From Hippasteria phrygiana (taxonomy: Eukaryota; Echinodermata; Asteroidea; Valvatida; Goniasteridae), in contig JAZGUH010000223.1 in NCBI GenBank assembly GCA_037893225.1, positions 496,001-560,000 of the forward strand: a stretch of 64,000 nucleotides of DNA. Reading direction: 5' to 3'. Both the position numbers and the translations under genes were made by a program. The first letter of the stretch is position 1; each line of letters opens with the position of its first letter. Shown in pieces: positions 46,185-58,100 of the stretch. The notes under the pieces are model-generated. The model saw only the letters and a list, made by a program, of their open reading frames with translations. It searched no databases and had not been told where the DNA came from.

Positions 46185-49100
46185 CTGCATCCAGAAAAGG
46201 ACAAGGAGAGGGTTTGAAAAATGTGCCTGCCACCACGAAACATGTGGAAAGTAAGTCAATGTTGAAATTGAGATGATGGTATTCGCTGAAAATACAAGCA
46301 ATAAGCTAATTCCTGGGCCCCGCCATAACCTTTTCAAGTCGTTAGAGTGTGGACCCTTTGGATTTAAGAAAATGAAGCCCAAAGTTTGCGACCTGTGCAC
46401 ACTATAACCCAAGTTCCAAATGAAATCACCTCCACAAATATTTCCCCTGTTGATTCCAGTTTTAAAACTTTGGGATAACAATAGAGTGGAGCTTTTCAAA
46501 AGTAAAAATGTTAAAATCTCCAAGTTGACTTTTCTGTGGAAACTGTTGTTTCTGTTTGTAACCCAGAAAACCAATGTGCGACTTTGTGCTCGTTTTGGGC
46601 TGCCGGGTCACACATATACGTTGACAGTGACTGCCTGGATAGTTCTGCTGATAGAGTAGGTGCTACTATACCCAGCAAGATATGGGACCAAGGGATACCC
46701 CCTCGTCCCTATACACGCTCTAGACTATTGTTACCTAACACATCCACCCCCCTGGATATCTGTAAGGAATTCCTGAGATTCCGGGAACACAATGACCAAC
46801 ACAAAATAGGGGAGGGGAGGGAGGGGGGGGGGTTCCGTCTGTCCCATATCTTGCTTCAAATGTCTTCAGGTTTGTGAGTTGCAGTGCAAACGGCACATGT
46901 GAGAAATCTTTCAGGTTCATTGCCAGAAATCACACACACCTTCAAACTTGAGTTTCAGATAGGATGGGACAACCGAAATATAACTTCACAGAGCTGGTTG
47001 GTTTTAAGTAGAGAGAATTTTCGTGGATACTCGCCCACAAACGGTTACCTGTAGGTGCTGACACTGCGTGCTGAGTTGCATATTCAGTTCTAAGAGTTCC
47101 TGGTCCCTACACCGCAGCTCGCGAAGTTCAATCTCTCGATCTAGGCATACAAAACAAAAATTAAACAGGAGAATTGGGGCCTTGCTTTCCTGCCTTTGTC
47201 AATTCAAACGTCAAGTGATCTCAGCGTCAGACACGTAAGTTTTTTGTACTTCTTGGCAGAGTCTCGTACAACTCACATTATGAGGCTAACCATGCTGAAT
47301 TAGTTAAGATCAAATATATGTGATTTGAGGCTCTGTATGGTGGGAAAAAAATAGACCACGTGTCCTTTGTTTACATCTAAATCGCCCTATATTCAAATGT
47401 GGCCGGTGCTAAGCGCACACATCGTGTTTTGCATAAGTGTGACATCGAAGGTCACATAATTCAAAGGAAATCTGACCTGCGACATCACTTCTAAACAAAA
47501 TTTTATGCAAAACACGATGCGTGCGTATACCGCTAGGCACATTTCAATATAGATGTAAACACGTGACGTCAGAGGGCAAATCGTTTATAGCAAGATATTT
47601 TCTAGGTACACTATATGAAGTAACTCATTCAAAATAAGTAGTGTGGTTTTCAGAAAGACCACAGGTAAAACAGGGGTTTATATGTCTGTTGCTTGTAAAA
47701 CTTCACGTGGTGTAGCAACAAAATTAATCTTTTCAGATCAAGTTTGGTTTATTTTACTCACAAACTTCACAGCATAATTTCAAATGTTACGACTGAAGAC
47801 AAATATTTGTTGAGTAAGGGCCATTTGAAAAACCCGATGACACTAAAAGTGGAAATCCAAGTCAATAAACACTTTGAACAAGTAACAATGGATTTAGTGG
47901 CAAGTAACAATGAATGTTCATTGTTAGTGCACGGTTTTTCTTTTGTTAGATTTTCATACTGAAAATTATCAACGTCAATTGTGAAGACTAATTAGTTGAT
48001 AAATACCAAATCTGTCAGATCTGTAGGAAACAGACTTCTCTAATCCATTACCCAATTTGAGTGTACTTGCAATTTGAGTGTACTTTATTGCATGTCAGTT
48101 AGACATGCCAGTGCAGAGGGGCGGGGGCGGGGGCGGGGGCGGGGGCGGGGGCGGGGGCGGGGGCGGGGGCGGGGGCGGGGGCGGGGGCGGGGGGGACAAC
48201 ACACTGGTTATTTTGCTATAGCCAGTGCCAAGTCGTGGGAGCCCAGTTGAGTTAATCTTCCTAATCCAGTATATTTCAAAACCCCAATCTCTTCCACCAA
48301 TCAAGCGGTTGAATTCTAGCTCAAATGATTTAGAAAAAAGGGATTCTAAATATCCGGAATCGGAAAATGACCACTGCACTCACCAAGATTCAGCTCCATG
48401 AAACCCTCCTTGAACTGATCTATGTCAATCTTGACCGGCATGGCCGGGTGCTGGTGCCCGGTATCCGGCAGATGACTGGTCCCTCCTGACCCTACGGCAT
48501 GTCCCCCTACAGCCTGTGGTTGCAAGGACTGCCCTGTAGTCATGCCTGGGGTCTGGGGGTCCAGCAGGGCTGTGTTGGCCAAATGGCTGTTGCTCTCCTG
48601 CATCTCCAGGACTTCCTTCTCGATTTCACCTAAGGTGGGTAAACAAGATGGGCTGCCATTATGAATATCGCAAGTCTCCAAAATAACCCGCTGGCAATCT
48701 GCAGTTTGACAATTTCCTTCCTAAATCAGCAAAAATCCAACAATGCGTAGTAATCTACCATTTCGGTTAAAAGTTTACATACAGATAGAAAATATTTGAG
48801 AATAAATTGTTCCTTGATTTCAGTCATTGGCGCTGTTGTTTCTTGCAATGTTTTCTACTGGGTAAGTCCAAGACAAGGTCCCCCGCTGTCTAATACGTAA
48901 TGCACCATGTTTTCTAAATTACACAATCATCCCAAAGACTAATAATATAGATGCTTGTGAAGATCGAACGTGCATGCGGGATGATGTGAAAAAAAGAGAG
49001 ATTTTGCCCTTTCATGACCTAATGTATAAAGCACTGTATGCTCAATACTTTCAGAAAAAAATCATAGGCTTACTCAGACAGGACTCGAACCCATGACCTC

Positions 49101-52100
49101 CTGCTTAGTAGTACAGGCGTCTTAACCACTCAACCACCGAGCTTGCCGAGGTCGGCTGGCTAATTACAGATAGCGCTAGGCATACAGTGCATCATACACT
49201 ACGCCAGGAAAGAGCCAAATCTTTCTTCTCATTTACATCATTCACACTGACTGAAAAAAAGTGTCCCACATCACAGCAGCCAACAATTGCAACATGCAAC
49301 GGTGAACTGGGTATACAGACAGACATTAATACTGAACATGAAGTCGAACATAACCCTTCCTTGACTAAAACTTACACAGTTTGCCGGTTAGCGTCAGTAG
49401 ATGCTGCTTGCCAAACATGTGTTCTTTCTTGTTGTGCATTGTGCTGAAATACTGGTCACATATCTTGCATTGCAGGTCATTAGGGTCATCTTCCTGAAAT
49501 ACAAGACAAAATAAAGAGAACAAGTTCAATTATTTAAGACAAGAGAAAATTTGCCCCCCCCCCAAAAAAAAAAATAAAAAATAAAAAACCAGTACGAGTG
49601 GCGTCACTGTGACCATAAGGGAGAAATGCAAAATTAACCCTAACGTCCTAGGCATTCACTTGGGGTACAGTACACTGTACTACAAAATACTACTCAATTC
49701 TCATAGACCAGTGTAGTAAACGTACTGCATACTACAGTTTACTCAAGTAGTATTTTGTAGTATTCGGTGACGTTACGGTTATTGAAGGGGTAACTCCAGG
49801 TTTATCCCTGTGGCAATGCGGGAGGTTTTACAGGGTACCTCGCGGTTCATGGCACTCCAACCCTGTAAAACCTTTAAGTCAACATAGTGTAACCGCTCCT
49901 AAATTTTGCATTTCTCCCTTAGGTAACCAGGTACCTGTAAAGTTATGAGTATTTGTCCCACAGGCCTCGAAATAGTACTAGCCCGGCGTACAAAATCTAG
50001 TGAAAATTGCTCCGGGCTACCTAAACTTGCTTCCTTGGTTGCCCGGTGGGGCTAGAGAAAAATTCAGTAACCTACCCGTTAAAATTTAGATGAAGATAAT
50101 GTTTTCGGTATTAATAAATACAGGATGGCAATAAACTCAGTCATTGTGTGGTTTAATGTGTGTTTTTCTGGCTTGACAGCAGTTTATCTAGACAGTACAT
50201 AGTGCCTTCTAAGTCATTTACCACCGGCCGTTTATTTTACGAAATATCAACTTCATGACTGGTGGTCCAAATAGAACTTTGTCCAAAAGGAAAACAAAAT
50301 CTGTAACAAATTAATAAAACCTTAAAATATATACGGGCTAGTAAAACTCCAGGCTAGTAAAAGTCCAGGCTAGTAAAATCTGCAGAGTTAGGTAGCCCAG
50401 TGGGACAGCCAGGAAAAGAAGTAGCGCAAGACCTGTCCCATGTCAGTTTTTGGAAACCACAGCATTTGAGAATTTGAATGCGGCCACTGCAAGCTCATCA
50501 ACAGCGAAAAAGCACATAGTTGTTTTTTTTTTTTTTTTTTAAATTAAAACAATTATTTATTAATTTTTTTTTGGGGGGGGGGGGGGTTGAGGTTCAAGAA
50601 TAATAGATCTTTTGGGAGAGAGGGCAGACAATAGTGACACGCAGGTTCTCACCTCAAGCTGCAAGTTGTTAAGGACTGAAGCACTGACGTCTGGATCAAT
50701 AATAGCACCGTCAACGCCTGGATGCACGAATTCAAGCAAAGATGGAGAATTGTTTCATGAGGGTGGTAATGAGGCTTGTCCAATAAAATGCTATCATAAG
50801 TAACCAAGGAAAATCCGACAAGCCTTTTAGAACTTTCTTTGATTCAGGTTGAATTCCACAATATCAGGCATTTTGAATAAATGGGGTAGGGTGGATCAAA
50901 TGGGTACGATAATATCTGTGGGGAATGCTGGTACACCCTCCATGCATTGGTATGTCATCACCTAAAATGGCAAACAAAATGCTACATGAGAAGACAGATT
51001 TTTGCCTTTTGCCGGCAGTGTATGAAGCAGTGCGTGCTCAGTGCTTTACGAGAGCCTGTGGGAAAACTTGCAAAATCCAGCGGGCACCGTCAAATGAGTG
51101 ACAAAGTTTGCGTCTGGAATGATGTACGCCCGAGTAAGCCTGTGAATTTTTTTTTCACACAGGCTCTCGGAAAGCACTGAGCATACAGTGCTTCATACAC
51201 TGAGTCGGGAAATGGACAAAATCTCTCTTCTGATTTACACCACCCTTCTCACCAAACATAATGCTCTCAATCCACAAATACTGCACGATTGGCCAAAGCC
51301 CCAAAAAGAAAGCTGTGCTGACCTGTTAAGTCTTTGATCTTTTTGGCAACCTGTCGTCTGAGTAGGGTCTGGTAGGTCTCGCTGTGTTGGAAGGCACGGA
51401 GTTCATCAATATAGCGTTTCTTGTCCATCGCTGCCTCGTTCCTGTATTTCTGCAGCAAAATATGAGGGGACGAATACTTGTCAAGAGTTCTAGTGAACCT
51501 AATAACTTACAATCACTCTCTCACCAGAGATCTGTTGCTACTCTTAGTCTGTTCTACAGAGATTTTTATGGTAAATGTTCCACCAGCTTGTCCAGCTTGG
51601 TTCCTCCAGTTAGGGTGTTTGAGTGTAAAAATTGGCTTTCTACCTATTCCCACCAATACACTCTGACTGTACGTTGATGTAGACCAAAAAACTATGCCAA
51701 TAGCATTTTCCCTCGTTCTGTATCTCTATGGAATTTTTTGCCTGGTGCATGTTTCTCTTCATCTTACGATCTTTCCTGCTTCAAGAGGAATATTAATTCC
51801 TACCTCTTGTATCTTTGATTCTTTTTGCAAAAACAATACAAAACCAACTCATACAAACAATAACCATAGCCCTTACACACCACATCAGTCAGACAATTTC
51901 ACCCAGCACATCAACTTTTGTTTGGACAAATATATGCAAATGGTGTGAAAATGTCAGATATATCAGACATTTTCACACCATTTGCACAGTCAGACGTGTC
52001 TGACTGTAACTTACCCTCTTAGTTCTATTGTATTGCCGAAGCCATGCATGCATATATGCCACAATTACTGATTCTAGTAAACCCTGATATATATCCCCAT

Positions 52101-55100
52101 CGTCAAACCAACCACATAATTGTGATCCCCGACTATACGGCATTATGGGTTTATGACGTCTGACTAGCGCCCCCTCCCGAACAAAAACAATTTGGGAGAC
52201 CGGCAACATAGGGCAAGATAGCTCCAGTTGGTAGAGCGCCGTTACGGTATTCCGGAGGTCACAATTTCAAATCCCGTTCCTGCCAGTTTTCTTTGCTCAC
52301 TTTGAAAATTCCTGATGTACCCAATTAACAGGCCAAACGTTCCCCACTGGCCCACAGAGTTGCTGGTTGGGGCTACAATAATGCAGAGGGGTTGAACATG
52401 GGAACAGACTTGAATACCTTCTTCCTATCGGCAGTCATTTTTGTCCATGTGTGGCCCAGGATCTTAATGATCTCAGGAAACTGCTTCTGGGAATGCTTTT
52501 CTTTCATCAGTTTAAGCTGCTCATTCAGGAACATGGAATAGCTGTCGAGATAAATAACAAGTAGAGTTAACCCCTTGAACCCGGTAATACCGGGTATTTC
52601 ATGGGGGCGCCAGGGCGCCAGGCCGGGTTATGCAGCCAAGTGAGACGGAAACAAGAGGTTTGTGTAGCCAAGCATAACGTACACAATACCCCAATAATGG
52701 ATTGAAAATGCAGAAATTGGCGTGTATAGACGTCAACCGGCCAGGTGGCAATTTTCAATCTGGACGTATTTGTGTCAACCGTGTGCGAGAGGTTAAAGCC
52801 GGTTTCTGTAATTCAACTACATTAGATTACTAGAGTGCAAACTCGTCCTAACCAGGAAAAAAAAAGTAACGCCGAATTTTACACCTTTGCTGCATGAGTT
52901 CGAGGACAAAAATAGTTGGATTTTGATGAGTTTAATATTGTAAGGCAACACATCTGAAAAACTGCACAGGGCCTCGTGTCCTAAGTCCATCAAAATCAAA
53001 ATGTACAGGGGGCATTGGAGTTTGGCGTACCCAGTACCCTTCCTATGCACAGCCTGTTGGACTATGGCAGGTTCAGTACATTCCCATATGTGTGCAATGG
53101 TTGGTTGTTGGAGTTTGATGGGTTTGGTATTCCGCTTAGTGCACAAGCCTAGGGGGGTAAGGGTTAATAGAGACGGAACTTACGCTGTACTTGGTGCTTT
53201 AGGGACGTTTGGTTGTGGCTGGTTTTTCCTTTTTTTCCCTTTAGGCCAGCCACCTTTCCTCTTGACCTAAATTTAGCACGGAGTAAAAAATACAGTAAAA
53301 TTTTTAATAATAAAGTTTACAAGAGTAGGTCTCCACATACATGTAGGTGTATGTTCAGGGGGCGTTAGTCAGAAGCTATAAGCCCACAATGCTGTAGAGC
53401 CATTGATCATGCACAAACTTACGGATACAATTTGGAAAGCCGCTGCATGGGATCACTCAATCATTTTATCACAAAATTTCACTCTTGTACTTTTTTGTTC
53501 TTTGAACTCTAACCCTAACCTACCTGAATCCATCAAAATTTATACCCCTGTTTTGGAGGATTTTGGCGGATTCTGGATACCTCCATATTGAACAATGGGG
53601 GATTTTGATGGATTGAGGATTGTAAGCCTAGCGTTATTGCAGGATTTTGATGGATTCAGGATACCTCCATATTGAGCAGTCACCAAAACCAACTTTTTGT
53701 GCCTGACAAAATAGGTGGATTTTGGCGGATTCAGGATTCTTTCTAGTAAAGTTACCCAAGGGGTTAGGGTTTAAGGATGTGTAACCATCCTTTGCCAAAC
53801 AAATTGTGGACTAACTTAAATTGGTAAATTGGGGGTAGCATTTGAAAAAAGTGGTTATTTCTCTTCTGTTCCTGACAAGCCTACCCCTGACAGTCTTCGC
53901 GACATACCTTTGATTTAGCATCATCGGACTGGTTCTCATCAACCGGCACATTGGGCTCAATGGCGTTCTCCTTGAGTGGGCTACTAGCATCCCCAGCAGG
54001 CGTTGTCATGGTCAGAAGACTATTGGGCTGGTCAGCGTATACAAGGGGGCCTCGACTGATCACCAAGTGACCTATCAATGACAGAAAGACTTAATTAAAC
54101 TGGTCATCGTACAGGTGTGGCTCCCAAAGGAACGATTCTGCATCTTGTGGATAAATCAATGGGTTCAAATCTACATTCTAAAGGGCTCTAAAAACATTCA
54201 AATGATTTTGATAAAAAACTCTGAGGCCTATATTTTGTATGCCATCATACAACTGGACATAAGATGTGCTGCGCAATCATTATCTATGATTCATGCAAAC
54301 ATCGGTCGATCGTGCAAAAATTTGCTGTTTGCCCTGGGCAGATTTTGCACCATGTACCAATCTTGCAGGGTAGTTATAGCAGGTAGATTTTAGCGATCTA
54401 CTAATTGAGCAGGGCAGAACTTACACAGATGGTTGATCAGGCAGGGATGGCTTCCCGATTTGGTGATTGCGCCAACATTTGTGCACTCAACCGATGCTTA
54501 CGCAAACAACAGATTGAAAGATCACAATGCACAAATCCACCGATCACACCCAAAACCCACTGCCATCATGTGAGCATAAAGTGATGAGAGTTTTAATGAC
54601 AATACTACAGACGGTGGCAATACCTGTTGTAGTCAGCTCCACATTTGGCACACCAATATTGAAGGGCATAGCAATGGTATCGACGGGAACTGTGCCAGGG
54701 AGGGTGCAAGTGGCCTGTGGCTCGGACGTCCTTGTCATGCTACCCATGACTTCTGCAATTGACACTGGCGTCATTGTTCCTTCAGAGTCAATCAGAGATT
54801 CGGATGTCATGATGGACCCGTCATTCCTTTCCACTGGTTCTGATGGTGTGTCTATGTTATCCGCAGCATCCTGAATGGTTGGGGTGACGCTTATTGAGCA
54901 ACCATCATCGCAGTTTGGGATGTCGGCACTCACTGTCGCGATGACGTGAGTGAAGGTGTTAGCAGGGGTTGAAGTAGGGGGCTCCGCAGAGGCCTGCACG
55001 GCAGCCTCCATACAGTCCAGAGGGTCGGTGTCCGGCATGACGCGCAGGCAGTCCGTCACATTACCCATGATGCTGGAGACTCGACCCATCTGCAATACGC

Positions 55101-58100
55101 CATCCACTGTGCGGATGCTTGGCGGAGCTATGGGCAATGGCAGCAGCATTGGAGGCAGCTTCCTGCCTATGTTGGGTGGCACCTCACCCACAAATCCAGC
55201 AGGGATGGAGACCGTCTCTCCACTTCCACCCATATCACCTGTCAGGCCATCAACTGCGCCACTGACTTGGAGTGTTAACCTTGGAGATTGGATAAAATAA
55301 CCATTAAAATGGCTGTGATCGCATACAATTTAGGTACACTGTACATGTACAATGTAATATGATTTGTCAAGTACTTGTAGAGGTTTACATAATGGACTGG
55401 ACACAAAACGTCATGCGGTAATATGCGCGTTCGAGTCGGGTCACGACTTAAACCACAAATGCATATGTAACTGTACAGTACACAGGCATACGCGTTTGCC
55501 ATGACGTAACTTTAAAGGTGATAACGACGATGACAACATGCGTTGAATGGGAAGTTTCGCTTGTCATCCAGATCGAAAGTAAACCTTAGTACCTCCATCT
55601 TAATCTCTAACTCTAAGCCCACTTGTATCTCAGGTGGAGTATCTAACGTTTTAAGTGGTGGCTGTTTTAAAGGTGAAATCTGCTGTTTTAGTTGAGTCTT
55701 CAGATTTTTTTGAATTAAATGAAGGTTGATGGCAGGTATTTGCCTTTGACCCTACTATTGCCAGATCATGTCCCAATGCAATGTTAACATGGTTAAAAAG
55801 GTGATACATGTAAGTAGGGTCCAAGTTACTCTGACTAAGTTTTACGGCAGTTTTGACATTCTACCAAAAACTAAATCTTTTTCGACATTCTCAATGCATT
55901 GTGGGCATTGGAGGCCAAACAACCATGTAATTTATACACAAGTCTCTGGCACTGTGAACCAGTCCGAATATTAATTGATTTTATGCTAAATATCTGTCAT
56001 GAGTTGAGACATAGCCTACTCTTTTCACATATCTTTGCATGGAACATAAAGAAAATAATAACCAGAAAAACAAAAATCAATTTTAAATGGTAATAAAAAT
56101 AAGGAAATAATTGGGGAATCCTCTTAGGGTAGGCCTACCAGTTACGGATGAATGCAACTGCTCTGGAATTAAAACAGCAACCATGACAACCAATGTGACC
56201 AATCACGTCCGTTCCCCGTTCTAATGCGCTTGCTCTTCTATGCCAGTTGGGGCTGATGCTGTTACCCATAATGCTTTGAAATTGATAATGTCAAAAAGGT
56301 TGGAAATATTTTACTTTAATACCCCCACCAAAATGGATCAAGAACAGCAAAACCTTGGAAAATAACTATCCCTCCTTGATAACAACTGTCTAAACATGTG
56401 GCACAACCTTTAAGTTTGAGAATTTTGTTGGGATATTTTTGTGAAATATAACGGAAGAAAGTTTGTGTTTTCTGTGTTAGATGTTCTTGGCACAGTGTAT
56501 GGTCACTTAGAGAGTGTTCACTGTTGATTTCTGTCTCATTTTTTTTACAGATTTTGCTGACATGAATCTTAAAATCCGGTTGTGCCACATGTTTAGAGTT
56601 TTTTTAGACAGTTGTTATCAAGGAGGGATGGTTATTTTCCAAGGTTTTGCTGTTCTTGATCCATTTTGGTGGGGGTATTAGAGTAAAATCTTTTCGAAAC
56701 GTTACACTACAGGCTAAGATTACCCTACTTCCAAAAATGTAAGGCTCTCCGTTAGCCTTACAACGATATTCCTTTTTGGACCCCGTAACTCAATGGGATT
56801 TGCAATACGCTCTTGTTAGGTCAGTTACAATGTTCTAGAATTCCACTTTCCCAAACGTTAATCTCCCCAGAAAGTTATCCAATCCCTCCTACAGATCTTT
56901 GAGACTTTTGCGGCACATTTGCGGAACATTGAAACGGACAATTTATTGAGAAATCAGAGTTTTTACTCACCAACCGACGTATTCAGCCGAGATGAACATG
57001 TCGCACAGCTGACTAATACAGTCCACCAGACTGCGCATGCGCGTGGAGTTGTTGAAGAGATTTGGGGCTCGACCATTTTTTTAAGGGGGGGGGGGGGCAT
57101 CTTGTCTACATCGCGCTTTGGTGATGTGTGCATGACGCGCTTTACACACTGTTGTGTGTGTTTGAACATTCCTTCGGTTTTAAAATGAACATTTACGGAA
57201 TATTTTATGTGCTGATTAATAGTTGGTATTGGATCATTATAACGTTCAAAATTCGCTGACATTCAATTTGGCGTTTGTTTTTGTATGCGGTATCTAATCT
57301 GGATAAAAACATACTTGTTGCGTGTGTATTTTTTTTTTACTTTTTCAAATTGAACAAAGAAACTGGCAGGAGCGGGATGCCCCCCCCCCCACCTTTAGTC
57401 CGAGTAACTTGGACCCTCTATCGCCTTTTTTAACATTTGGACATGATCTGGCGATAGTAGGGTCCAAGCGAATTGTGTACAAAAAACGGCATTCCAAATG
57501 AGAAAGAAAGTTACCCCGATTAGATCTATACATTCATGGCATTCCCTAAGGCCGCTTAAATTGTTCACAACAACCGGTAATTTGACCAAAAAAAATATAT
57601 AATGTTCTGACAAGCATACCGCTGAAATCTGCCAGGCACCGTTCGCCATCGAAATTTTGGTTAAGCCCGGTTCGGACTCGGCCGGCTCGTCTGACGTCAC
57701 AGTCATGCAAACAACAAATCACGCATTATCAACGACTGTTTCATGGTACCATCTTCCAATGGGTCGTCTACAACTTGGGTGTATTAAAAGCCCATACTGT
57801 CGCACGTACATGTATCGCACCATGAAACAGTCGTTTGAGGGATGATGTACAATTTATGTAACAAACTAATGAAATGAAAAAGGGCATACGGATCGGGCAT
57901 GGGCGAAGTGGTTTTTGGGCGAAGTGGATTTTGGGCGAAGTGGATTTTGGGCGAAGTGGTTTTTGGGCGAAGTGGTTTTTGGGCGAAGTGGTTTTTGGGC
58001 GAAGTGGCATTTGGGAGAAGTGGCATTTGGGCGAAGTGGCGTTTGGGCGAAGGGGTAATTGGGCGAAGTCGCGTTTGGGCGAAGTGGTTGAGGGCGAAGT

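Noticed and set aside
54527..55300. Open frames on the + strand
   Set aside because: Shadow of HMG20-like exon 2 on the minus strand; only the minus frame joins neighbouring exons in phase.
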